In this document: in pieces, positions 13,200 through 19,623 of the stretch
How the letters are laid out: every line of letters begins with the position of its first letter
Numbering within the stretch: position 1 is the first letter of the stretch
Made by a program: the position numbers and the translations under genes
IMG/VR virus record: IMGVR_UViG_3300045303_000151
Span: 1-27,952 of that record
From: a virus
Reading direction: 5' to 3' (one strand)
Length of the DNA stretch: 27,952 bases
Notes under the pieces: model-generated
Seen by the model: only the letters and a program-made list of their open reading frames with translations
Databases searched by the model: none
What the model was told of the DNA's origin: nothing

Positions 13200-13576
13200 C
13201 GCTGCTGAAAATGACTGCCGCATGCGTAGCGATGTTCACGCTACTGATGGTCTTTGCGATTCAGCGTATTCCGGTGCCCGAACCGGCCGCAGCCGCCGAG
13301 CGACGCTTCGACGATGCCTGGCAGGACACCATCCGCGTGATCCCATTGAAGAAAGCAGATCGCCTTCAGATCGCATCCACCGAGCCCAAACCGGTTACCG
13401 AGCGCATCATACCACCTGCCCCCGATGCGCCGGTAAGCGTGCCGCCTGTTGTTGTGGTGCAGGACGATGACAAGCCGCCTGCAGCGCGACACAGGCGGCA
13501 GCGCGACGTCTGCACCAAACACGGCATGCACAAGGTGACGATCCGAGGCGGCAAAAGTTGGAGATGCCGGAAATGA
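13190..13576 (+). CDS. Membrane-anchored periplasmic protein
   Basis: 128 aa. An uncleaved anchor or signal (about residues 4-24, MTAACVAMFTLLMVFAIQ) is followed by an Ala/Pro-rich extended region (30-95) with a VPPVVVV stretch, and a basic Cys-containing C-terminus (C112 and C126, ending SWRCRK). The topology suggests a protein fixed in the inner membrane and reaching into the periplasm through a proline-rich stalk. No family recognised. Its stop overlaps the next ATG (ATGA at 13573). Confidence 0.6.
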   Translation: MAVTLLKMTAACVAMFTLLMVFAIQRIPVPEPAAAAERRFDDAWQDTIRVIPLKKADRLQIASTEPKPVTERIIPPAPDAPVSVPPVVVVQDDDKPPAARHRRQRDVCTKHGMHKVTIRGGKSWRCRK

Positions 13577-13869
13577 GCGACCTCTTGCTTCGGTTACGCA
13601 CTTTTTCTGGCTGGACGACAAGAGACGTGCCCGGCGTTTTTCTAAACGACACGGCTATCATGTGCTGGGACGCGATCGACGAAATCGAACGGCTCCGAGA
13701 TGCGCTGCAATGCATGATCGATTTCGTAGGAGATGGCTGCCCAGACGGTAGCTACGGTTATTGTATGACGGAAGCCAAAGCCGCGCTGAATGGGATCAGG
13801 GCCATACCCAGTGCCGCGCTCGACAAGGACAAACGCGCGCCGCCCGATGCAGCCGGAGAGGACAAATGA
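13573..13869 (+). CDS. Array protein 1: coiled-coil small protein with variant tail
   Basis: 98 aa, first member of the tandem array. The N-terminus SDLLLRLRTFSG resembles the SDLVERLRSF of the third member. The helix IDEIERLRDALQCMIDF corresponds to the RIEALEAAL motif of the others. The tail SAALDKD (13813-13830 in DNA) is followed by an extra 13 residues ending AGEDK, as if an insertion had split the common AALDKD-AGK tail. The ATG at 13573 overlaps the previous stop; in-frame starts at 13558 and 13564 are less likely. Small proteins of this layout (ERLR... RIEALE... ARAAL) are frequent and uncharacterised in alphaproteobacterial phages. Confidence 0.65.
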   Translation: MSDLLLRLRTFSGWTTRDVPGVFLNDTAIMCWDAIDEIERLRDALQCMIDFVGDGCPDGSYGYCMTEAKAALNGIRAIPSAALDKDKRAPPDAAGEDK

Positions 13870-14117
13870 CTGAGAAATCGCATTACGAGCAGTTCGTTGA
13901 CTACATCATGAGCGACGACGACAGCGAGCTCGGCCGGATGAAGGCAGAGCGTGACTATGCTCTGCATGCCCTCGAAAGAGAGATCGCGATTGCGCACCAG
14001 GCCCAAGCCCGCGTCGAGGCGCTGGAAGCAGCGCTAGAGACTATCTTGGACGAAATTGATAGCAAGATACAAGCGTTCTTGAACCGCGCCGCGCTCGATA
14101 AGGATGCAGGAAAATGA
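13866..14117 (+). CDS. Array protein 2: coiled-coil small protein with AALDKDAGK tail
   Basis: 83 aa. An acidic N-terminus (YIMSDDDSELGR) is followed by one long coiled-coil helix including ARVEALEAALETILDEID, and the common tail NRAALDKDAGK. Start and stop both overlap neighbours as ATGA, and GGAGAGG precedes the ATG. The final codons carry AAGGA 9-10 nt before the next ATG and so double as its ribosome site. Function unknown. Confidence 0.7.
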   Translation: MTEKSHYEQFVDYIMSDDDSELGRMKAERDYALHALEREIAIAHQAQARVEALEAALETILDEIDSKIQAFLNRAALDKDAGK

Positions 14118-14344
14118 GTGATCTCGTGGAACGGCTGCGCTCATTTCATTACGCAAACCCCGTCTATAACGCCACACAAGAGGCCGCCGACCGCATCGAG
14201 GCGCTGGAGGTGGCGCTATGGGAGATTGCTCATCAAGAAACAACTGACGAAATGGAATATCCCGACCGAGTCGGCTTTGAAGGCGCGTATGACATTCTCG
14301 TCCGTTTAGCCCGCGCCGCGCTCGATAAGGACGCAGGGAAATGA
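14114..14344 (+). CDS. Array protein 3: coiled-coil small protein with AALDKDAGK tail
   Basis: 76 aa and the clearest form of the family. It runs SDLVERLRSF, a variable loop, DRIEALEVALWEIA, a second variable part and the tail LARAALDKDAGK. It overlaps both neighbours by ATGA. The tail codons contain AAGGA at 9 nt from the following ATG. The family is common in phages of Rhizobiales but has no assigned role; the coiled coil suggests oligomers, possibly mixed between members. Confidence 0.7.
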   Translation: MSDLVERLRSFHYANPVYNATQEAADRIEALEVALWEIAHQETTDEMEYPDRVGFEGAYDILVRLARAALDKDAGK

Positions 14345-14460
14345 TGAACATGCTGGCACGACCTACGCTTAGCGCTTTGTGGGACAGCGAATGTGGCGAC
14401 GATCTTGGCTTCATCGTGCGAAGTCGCCACGCCGCGCTCGATAAGGACGTAGGGAAATGA
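14341..14460 (+). CDS. Array protein 4: 39-aa gene with only the tail conserved
   Basis: 39 aa, starting MMNMLARPTLSALW and ending RHAALDKDVGK. It lacks the coiled-coil motif completely; only the last nine or ten residues match the other members. It starts in the ATGATG that overlaps the preceding stop and ends in ATGA with the next start, so it fits exactly between two array genes. It is either a true mini-gene or the remnant of a deleted member kept because its 3' end carries the ribosome site for the next gene. Confidence 0.55.
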   Translation: MMNMLARPTLSALWDSECGDDLGFIVRSRHAALDKDVGK

Positions 14461-14642
14461 GCAAATGCCGTTGGTGTGAGCGAGAAGGAAGTTGGCCGTC
14501 AATCTGTATGAGCACGCGAGACATGGAAGAGCGGCAAAACGACTATGTTTGTAATGCTGAATTGTTGAAGGCTGGTGGTGGCGAATACAGTATCAACCAA
14601 GCGCGCGCCCACGCCGCGCTCGATAAGGACACAGGGAAATGA
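14457..14642 (+). CDS. Array protein 5: Cys-rich small protein with the common tail
   Basis: 61 aa. The N-terminus has C4, C7 (KCRWCEREGSWPSIC) plus C17 and C32, reminiscent of a small zinc-binding knuckle. No RIEALE coiled coil is present. The tail ARAHAALDKDTGK matches the array. ATGA overlaps occur at both ends. A different body attached to the same tail suggests that the 3' cassette moves or persists independently of the upstream part. Confidence 0.6.
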   Translation: MSKCRWCEREGSWPSICMSTRDMEERQNDYVCNAELLKAGGGEYSINQARAHAALDKDTGK

Positions 14643-15157
14643 ACGAGCGCGAGCAGGCTTTTAAGATCGCCAATAATTGGCTTGATAATAATATGGATGC
14701 CTTGGTGGAGATGGTGCCGGGAGACCCGGACTGCGATGCATGTGTGCTGGCCAGACAATTCATACGGTTGTCAGACCGCATCGAGGCGCTGGAGGATGCG
14801 CTGCGGAAGATCGCGGAATGGCCACCATCATCAAGGATTGACGACATCATCGGCGCTTTTATTGACGCGAAGCTGTTCGCCCGCGCCGCGATCGATAAGG
14901 ATGAGGGGCTGCCTTTCAAAGGGCCGCGTGGCAGGTCGCGCATGGGGAATCATCTGATGACTGGCGAATTCGGACCTGCGCCGATGTTTGAGGAAGACGC
15001 GGAGAAGGTCGAGCCGGTTGCTGATGAGGCGCCCGCATCCGCTCGCATCGAGGCGCTGCGAGAGATGGCGGATTTGGTTGATATCGAAAGCCGACGAACC
15101 ATTAACCATTGCTATTCAATCGCCCGCGCCGCGCTCGATAAGGATGCAGGGAAATGA
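14639..15157 (+). CDS. Array protein 6: fusion of two array units
   Basis: 172 aa, twice the usual size. Unit one ends with the motif DRIEALEDALRKIA (about 45-58) and an internal tail ARAAIDKDEG (about 81-90). A linker of about 45 residues follows, then unit two with ASARIEALREMADL and the terminal tail IARAALDKDAGK. The internal tail DNA (14885-14908) has lost the AGGGAAATGA end. Two neighbouring genes have apparently fused in frame. Starts and stops are ATGA overlaps. Confidence 0.7.
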   Translation: MNEREQAFKIANNWLDNNMDALVEMVPGDPDCDACVLARQFIRLSDRIEALEDALRKIAEWPPSSRIDDIIGAFIDAKLFARAAIDKDEGLPFKGPRGRSRMGNHLMTGEFGPAPMFEEDAEKVEPVADEAPASARIEALREMADLVDIESRRTINHCYSIARAALDKDAGK

Positions 15158-15501
15158 AATCAACCCAAGCAATGCGAGATAGATGCCGTGAGTTGTCAAC
15201 GCCAAGTGATGATTACGACCGCGCTGTAATCTGCATTCTCGATGATTTCGAGACGCTGCAGGCGCGGGTCGAGGCGCTGGAAGCGGCGCGGGAGGTAGAC
15301 TTGCGGGAATGTGCTGCTCAACTCGACCAGAACACCGCGACTATGGACGTGGCCCGCATCCGTATCGAGACGCTGGAGGCGGTGCTGCTGGAAGCAGAGC
15401 GGTTCATGGCTTACTTCGCCGACGGAGCAACCAGCTTTGTCGGCCCCGGCACTCCGATTAGTTGTCTAGCTAAAATTCGCGCGACTCTGGAGTTGGGCTA
15501 A
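15154..15501 (+). CDS. Array protein 7: coiled-coil protein with decayed tail
   Basis: 115 aa. It has two coiled-coil motifs, ARVEALEAAREVDLRE and IRIETLEAVLLEAE, suggesting internal duplication. The C-terminus KIRATLELG occupies the place of the ARAALDKDAGK tail but is degenerate. The next gene begins by a TAATG overlap instead of ATGA with an embedded AAGGA. It begins with ATGA at 15154 behind a perfect cassette. Confidence 0.65.
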   Translation: MKSTQAMRDRCRELSTPSDDYDRAVICILDDFETLQARVEALEAAREVDLRECAAQLDQNTATMDVARIRIETLEAVLLEAERFMAYFADGATSFVGPGTPISCLAKIRATLELG

Positions 15502-15779
15502 TGACATCTAGCGTTGAAGCGCTCATGCAGCGGCTACACGAGCGCACCACAGAGCGGGACTATCACAAGCGAATGTGCGACACATTGGCCGCACGCATCG
15601 AGGCGCTGGAGGCCGCGCTAGAACGGTGTGCCAAATTTGCGGACGATTTTGATTGCCATCTTGGCGGCTACCCAAACGAAGAAGCGCAGCAATTTTACGA
15701 GACTGGAGTGCTCGACGCTTCCAGCTTGATCGCAAAGCATATTCGCGCCGCGCTCGATAAGGACGCCGACCGTGACTAA
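15501..15779 (+). CDS. Array protein 8: coiled-coil small protein with AALDKD tail
   Basis: 92 aa. SVEALMQRLHERT, then the motif ARIEALEAALERCAKF, a variable acidic part (GGYPNEEAQQFYETG) and IRAALDKDADRD. The DNA of the tail is identical to the others through the AAGGAC, then diverges. The AAGGA still lies 8-9 nt before the GTG of the next gene. The ATG shares its A with the previous TAA. It is the last member with the tail. Confidence 0.7.
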   Translation: MTSSVEALMQRLHERTTERDYHKRMCDTLAARIEALEAALERCAKFADDFDCHLGGYPNEEAQQFYETGVLDASSLIAKHIRAALDKDADRD

Positions 15780-15972
15780 AATGTTCGTATCAACAGTTGG
15801 TACATTGGCCGACAGTCGTTTGATCTCGATGGCGACCAGTAGCATCGACTTGGTGATCTTGCGTGGACTGGTCGAGAGAGCTGAGGGGCGCTGGCCGTTG
15901 TCGTTGCATCAACAGCAGCTCGATCGATTGGTTTACGTTCGCGATCTGTTGAGTGAGTTCATGCAGGAATAA
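15772..15972 (+). CDS. Small hypothetical protein
   Basis: 66 aa with a GTG start overlapping the previous gene by 8 bp; an ATG at 15781 would shorten it by three residues. It reads as a helical protein (LVERAEGRWPLSLHQQQLDR, then LLSEFMQE) with no tail cassette and no coiled-coil motif of the array type. It is probably coupled to array protein 8 through the AAGGA in that gene's tail. Confidence 0.55.
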   Translation: MTKMFVSTVGTLADSRLISMATSSIDLVILRGLVERAEGRWPLSLHQQQLDRLVYVRDLLSEFMQE

Positions 15973-15974
15973 GC

Positions 15975-16139
15975 ATGTATGAAGTATTCGTAGTTATTTT
16001 TATGTTCTTTGTCGCGGTCGTCATTGATCATCGAATGCACGAGCACAAAATACGACGCGCGGCGCAGCGTGAACGGCTTAGACAGTTGTTTTTGCAGCAA
16101 CGGAATAAGACGCGAGCCAACAAGATCATTGTGGAGTAG
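15975..16139 (+). CDS. 54-aa membrane protein with basic cytoplasmic tail
   Basis: 54 aa: one hydrophobic segment at residues 4-17 (VFVVIFMFFVAVVI) followed by a strongly basic amphipathic helix (HKIRRAAQRERLRQLFLQQR). The ATG at 15975 follows the previous stop by 2 nt, and the stop is 3 nt before the acyltransferase ATG. The position suggests a small partner of the acyltransferase or an independent membrane peptide. No family recognised. Confidence 0.5.
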   Translation: MYEVFVVIFMFFVAVVIDHRMHEHKIRRAAQRERLRQLFLQQRNKTRANKIIVE

Positions 16140-16142
16140 TCG

Positions 16143-17126
16143 ATGCGGTTTCCCGCCATCGAAGGTTTGAGGGGATGGTTAGCGTGGGCGGTGGTACTGG
16201 ATCATTTGGCATATTGGTCGGATCGATGGGGCCGGTTAGGCACCGTGCTGCGGGAGTTGGGTCATCCCGCAGTGCTAGGTTTTATATGTGTATCCGGTTT
16301 TGTCATTTGTCATTTGATCCTGACCAAACCCGAGCCTTATTCAATCTACATCACGCGGCGTTTCTTTCGCTTATTCCCGCTGTTCGCTGTCACCTGTATC
16401 GTCGGTTACTTCGCCTACCGACTGCAAGTGCAACTGCCCGATCCGAATTTCGCGCCGGGCTTCATGACGGACTTGCGCCGAATTGTCGAGAACACCGATC
16501 AATACTTCTGGGCGCACGTGATGATGCACACGAGCATGCTCTACGGCGTGCTGCCGCAGAACTGGCTGCCCTCGAGCGATGTCGCATTCAACATGCCAGC
16601 GTGGTCGATCTCGCTGGAGTGGCAGTTCTATCTGATCGCGCCATTGATCGTGGCACTATTGGTCAGGCGGCCGCGATTGGCGCCGGCCTTAGTCGTGGCG
16701 GTAGTGCTGTTGCAAGTGCTGTTCTATCGTGGCTGGTTCGGCGGCTACCATCAGCCGGCCACGTTGCCGGCGGCGGCCACGTTTTTTGCGATCGGCATCG
16801 CCAGCCGCTGGTTCTACCCGAGAATCGAAGGACGGCTACCGAAAGTATTTAGCTATGCACTGGAGAACCCGATCGCGCTCTACCTCGGTTCGAGGTCCTA
16901 CTCGACCTATCTGGGGCATTTTATCGTGCTGGTTGTCTGCCAACATGTCGCAGTGCGGTTCTTGGGCACAGCGCCTAGTTTCTTGGTGTTGGCAACGATG
17001 GTGATCCCGGCCACCTTGCTGTTCTCGGAACTGCTGTATCGCACTGTCGAATTGCCGGGGATCAGGCTAGGCTCTCGATTATGCAAGCGGCCTGAGAGCC
17101 CAACGGTCCTTAGGAAGGTTGCCTGA
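16143..17126 (+). CDS. Acyltransferase family 3 membrane protein (O-acetylase type)
   Basis: 327 aa integral membrane protein of the acyltransferase-3 (OafA/NodX-like) family. It shows the N-terminal R10-x10-H21 motif (EGLRGWLAWAVVLDH), a second conserved stretch FICVSGFVICHLIL, basic RRFFRLFP after helix 3, and WSISLEWQFYLIAP. About nine or ten hydrophobic segments are seen. Such enzymes transfer acetyl groups to surface polysaccharide on the periplasmic side. Phage copies typically modify the host O-antigen and thereby the phage receptor (lysogenic conversion). The gene has no structural role in the virion and sits at the end of the rightward operon, opposite the tailspike gene. Confidence 0.9.
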   Translation: MRFPAIEGLRGWLAWAVVLDHLAYWSDRWGRLGTVLRELGHPAVLGFICVSGFVICHLILTKPEPYSIYITRRFFRLFPLFAVTCIVGYFAYRLQVQLPDPNFAPGFMTDLRRIVENTDQYFWAHVMMHTSMLYGVLPQNWLPSSDVAFNMPAWSISLEWQFYLIAPLIVALLVRRPRLAPALVVAVVLLQVLFYRGWFGGYHQPATLPAAATFFAIGIASRWFYPRIEGRLPKVFSYALENPIALYLGSRSYSTYLGHFIVLVVCQHVAVRFLGTAPSFLVLATMVIPATLLFSELLYRTVELPGIRLGSRLCKRPESPTVLRKVA

Positions 17127-17138
17127 TAGTCGGCCGCG

Positions 17139-17228
17139 ATGTGCTGGGTGATCATCATAAGTCTTATTACTGTCGTCGCGATTTACGCGATGCTGTGGTG
17201 GCTCATCAAAAACGAGTACGAGAACTAG
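17139..17228 (+). CDS. 29-aa single-pass membrane peptide
   Basis: MCWVIIISLITVVAIYAMLW then WLIKNEYEN and stop. One hydrophobic helix fills most of the peptide. The ATG at 17139 is 12 nt past the acyltransferase stop; no strong ribosome site is evident. The stop codon lies in a CTAG shared with the stop of the convergent tailspike gene. Plausible but unproven. Confidence 0.4.
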   Translation: MCWVIIISLITVVAIYAMLWWLIKNEYEN

Positions 17229-18802
17229 ATCGGCGCCAGATCAAACCCGGCGCGAAAATAGTTGATCACCGCCTTGGCCGTCAGTTTGTCATTCCAGTTA
17301 CCCTTGGCCTGCTTTCTGACGGCGTTGATGCAGGCCACCTCGTCTTCGGTGCCGCCGATGCTCTTGTAGTATTTTGCCAGCGTGCGCTTCGGATCACTGA
17401 AATGGTATTCGGAATTGTCGCCGTTCATGTCGACCTTGTTCGGCGTCATCACATTGCCACCGCCGCTCTGGGCGTCGTAGACGCCGCGGTTGTCGTCGGT
17501 CGGCCAGTCGAACACGATATTGTCGATGACTTTGATGCTGGCACATTTTTCCAGGTAGATCGGCTGCACCCACAGCGCGCCGCCACCGCCGCCGGTATGG
17601 CGGGCATTCTCGTGCAGATTGCAGACGATGTTGCGCTGGGCCGTGACCCCCGAACCCTGACAGCTGTCGAGCACGAAGCCGTGTCCGGTACGACCCGCGC
17701 CAACATTTTGCGAACGGGTGACAACGTTGTCGGAAACGTTGCCTTCATTCGACATCGCTCCACCCTCACCGTCCTGATAGTTATGCCCGCATTCGAAGCC
17801 TGTGGCATGCAAGGTAGAAAAATTCTTGGTGATGGTGCCGCCACGCCTTAACTGGCCGCCGTCGGCAGCGTTGCGCGAGAGCCAGCAGCCGGTCATTGTG
17901 CCCGGTCCCGTAGTGCCGTTGCCTTGATTGTTGGGCTGCCGGAAATAGCCGGAGTGCGACAACGTGATCGGCGTATGACTACCGACCCAGCCGCAGCTGT
18001 CGAAAATGCATTCGCTCAGAATGGCGTTCTTGCAGTAGGAAAAGAACACCCCCTCCGTATTGCCGCTGGATGGCTGATGCCAGTCGTAACAGTCGAGCAC
18101 GACGCAACGATGCAATTTCGGCGTCTGATAAGAGCCAATGCAATCGAAGTTGTGCCGGTAAAAGCTGATCTTGCAGTCTTCCATGGTGAAGTTGCTGCCG
18201 CTTCCCCTGAGATTGACCCCGGTCGCCATCGATTTTTCGCCGGAGGTCGAACCCGCCGCATAAGCGCTGTTGGCAGGATCGCGCTTGTAGGCGTAGAACT
18301 CGACTGAAACCATGCAGACGTTGTCGGCGCTGTTGAAGTCGGCCGCCGGGGTCCATTCGTCGACACAAAAATCCAGCCGTGGCCGGTTGCCGCTGCCGTA
18401 GGCGTCTATCAGCATCGGCTCGCTGGCGGAACGGCCCTTCTTGGCCAAGTTCAGCGCTTGGTTAGTCCAGACATCGCCGCGCTTGAGCAACAGCCAGTCC
18501 GGGTAGCCGCTGCGCAACTGTGCAAGACCCGCACTCAATGTCTTCTTCGGCTTGGCCTCGCTGAGCCCGTCGTTGCTGTCGTTGCCGGAGGCCGAGACGT
18601 AGAATTTCTTGGTGTCGTTGCTCGCGGTGAATACGGTCCAGCCGCTTTCCGGCCCTGGGTCCGGTCCCGGATCGGGCGGAATCGGCGTGTCCTGGTAAAT
18701 CACATCACCGGTAAACGTGGCACCCTCCTCGACTGGTCCGGTGTATTCCTTTCCGGTTAATTGTCCTTTTAGAGTGGCGTCTGTAACGTTGATAACAGCC
18801 AT
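17225..18802 (-). CDS. Tailspike with right-handed beta-helix domain
   Basis: 525 aa. Residues 1-38 form a small adaptor rich in T, G and V. A Pro/Gly/Asp linker follows (about 40-53). From about 66 comes a pectate-lyase-like parallel beta-helix, opening with FYVSASGNDSNDG and the Gly/Asn-rich turns typical of such proteins (NFTMEDCKISFYRHNFDCIG, RNIVCNLHENARH, KVIDNIVFDW). Phage beta-helix tailspikes bind and often cleave capsule or O-antigen. The end (about 460-525) is helical. The ATG at 18802 has GGGAG 7 nt upstream. It is the last late gene and lies back to back with an O-antigen-type acyltransferase, so receptor binding and receptor modification meet here. Confidence 0.85.
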   Translation of the reverse strand: MAVINVTDATLKGQLTGKEYTGPVEEGATFTGDVIYQDTPIPPDPGPDPGPESGWTVFTASNDTKKFYVSASGNDSNDGLSEAKPKKTLSAGLAQLRSGYPDWLLLKRGDVWTNQALNLAKKGRSASEPMLIDAYGSGNRPRLDFCVDEWTPAADFNSADNVCMVSVEFYAYKRDPANSAYAAGSTSGEKSMATGVNLRGSGSNFTMEDCKISFYRHNFDCIGSYQTPKLHRCVVLDCYDWHQPSSGNTEGVFFSYCKNAILSECIFDSCGWVGSHTPITLSHSGYFRQPNNQGNGTTGPGTMTGCWLSRNAADGGQLRRGGTITKNFSTLHATGFECGHNYQDGEGGAMSNEGNVSDNVVTRSQNVGAGRTGHGFVLDSCQGSGVTAQRNIVCNLHENARHTGGGGGALWVQPIYLEKCASIKVIDNIVFDWPTDDNRGVYDAQSGGGNVMTPNKVDMNGDNSEYHFSDPKRTLAKYYKSIGGTEDEVACINAVRKQAKGNWNDKLTAKAVINYFRAGFDLAPI

Positions 18803-18829
18803 GTCATTCTCCCGGTTGCCTCGACTTGC

Positions 18830-19003
18830 TCAGGATTGAATTGGCGGGCCATACACAGCCCATCCCAGCAGCAGGAATAGGATGAAGTGCAGCAAGGCTC
18901 CACCGCCAAGGGCATAGGTGCCGACGATGAATCCGCCGAACACCGCGAGCGAGAACACGAACCAGATTAGCATCAGAACCCAGAATATCAGACCTCGACT
19001 CAT
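18830..19003 (-). CDS. Small two-TM membrane protein
   Basis: 57 aa with two hydrophobic helices (about 4-29 and 34-51) separated by a Gly-rich turn, and a short polar end. The ATG at 19003 was chosen because AAGGAG lies 8 nt upstream; a GTG three codons earlier is possible. A two-helix product near the endolysin could be a holin, but the gene is two genes downstream of the endolysin and lacks the charged C-terminus of many holins. A hairpin (19024-19056) lies just before its ribosome site. Confidence 0.55.
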   Translation of the reverse strand: MSRGLIFWVLMLIWFVFSLAVFGGFIVGTYALGGGALLHFILFLLLGWAVYGPPIQS

Positions 19004-19023
19004 GGCTTGCACTCCTTCAATGG

Positions 19024-19056
19024 GCGTTGTCTCCCACGAAAAGTGGGAGACAACGC
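19024..19056. other. 14-bp perfect hairpin in the late operon
   Basis: GCGTTGTCTCCCAC (19024-19037) and its exact complement (19043-19056) flank a 5-nt loop. It sits between the Pro/Gly-rich gene and the two-TM gene, just upstream of the latter's ribosome site. No U-tract follows on either strand. It may process or protect the late mRNA, or reduce transcription into the tailspike. Confidence 0.6.
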
Positions 19057-19095
19057 ACCGCCTCGGGGTTCTGCGTCACAGCCCCTAAGATCTCA

Positions 19096-19575
19096 TCATG
19101 TCGCCGACGGTGTCGGATGTGGTTCGGTCGGAGTAATGATGCCGACCACGATCCAGCCGGTCTCTGGCGTCCACCCGGTTTTCCAGTCAATCCGGGCCGG
19201 TTCACCACCGCCCTCTGGAGGTGGAATTTCCGGCGGCAGATTGGGGGGTAGAACTATGGGGTGATCAGGTTTCGGCTGCGGCTTGACGCCCGGTCCCATT
19301 CCGCCGCCCCAGAATCCAGGCGGCATTTGTGGCGGTCCCCAGATGCCAAGCGGCGGCGGTGAGCCTTCCGGCGGGAAATAGATCGGCGGCGTCGGCGTCG
19401 GCTGTGGCTTCACGCCTGGTCCCATTCCGCCACCCCAGTAGCCGGGAGGCGAGGAACCAGGAGGTCCACCAGGATTATAAATCGGATGCGACGGATGCGG
19501 CGGTTGACCACCGCCACCACCACCACCTTCTTCATTAAACGACAGCATTCCCACAAGTGTAACCGGTACAGGCAT
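19096..19575 (-). CDS. Pro/Gly-rich repeat protein
   Basis: 159 aa. After a short N-terminus (PVPVTLVGMLSFNEE) comes a Gly7 run, then low-complexity Pro/Gly sequence with two copies of the unit WGGGMGPGVKPQPxP (about 49-63 and 89-103). The C-terminus is more globular (DWKTGWTPETGWIVVGIITP). The ATG at 19575 has AAGGAGAG upstream. Similar proteins accompany endolysin and tail genes in Bradyrhizobium-type phages as far as I recall; the role is unknown, perhaps virion decoration or a structural spacer. Low complexity makes any homology call unsafe. Confidence 0.6.
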   Translation of the reverse strand: MPVPVTLVGMLSFNEEGGGGGGGQPPHPSHPIYNPGGPPGSSPPGYWGGGMGPGVKPQPTPTPPIYFPPEGSPPPLGIWGPPQMPPGFWGGGMGPGVKPQPKPDHPIVLPPNLPPEIPPPEGGGEPARIDWKTGWTPETGWIVVGIITPTEPHPTPSAT

Positions 19576-19623
19576 TGGGGTCTCTCCTTCATTGTTTGCG
19601 CAGGATTGCGCCGTCAAGTTTAC

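Larger units (their letters stand above)
13813..15764 (+). repeat. Eight copies of a tail-encoding cassette
   Basis: The core GCCGCGCTCGATAAGGA recurs at 13813, 14088, 14315, 14431, 14613, 14885, 15128 and 15747, always in the same frame (AALDKD). Five copies continue through GCAGGGAAATGA-like sequence into the start of the next gene. The copy at 13813 has C in place of T in GAT and the one at 14885 has A in CTC. A second repeat encoding RIEALE (CGCATCGAGGCGCTGGAGG or close) occurs upstream in most members. Spacing between copies is 116-619 bp, and all copies are coding. Confidence 0.85.

Noticed and set aside
13813-15764. Regular short repeats taken as a possible CRISPR array
   Set aside because: The repeats are coding in one frame, are separated by 116-619 bp, end in start/stop overlaps and have no neighbouring cas gene.
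16175-16852. Plus-strand open frame of 225 codons inside the acyltransferase gene
   Set aside because: Out of frame with a clear membrane acyltransferase and without membrane segments or motifs of its own.
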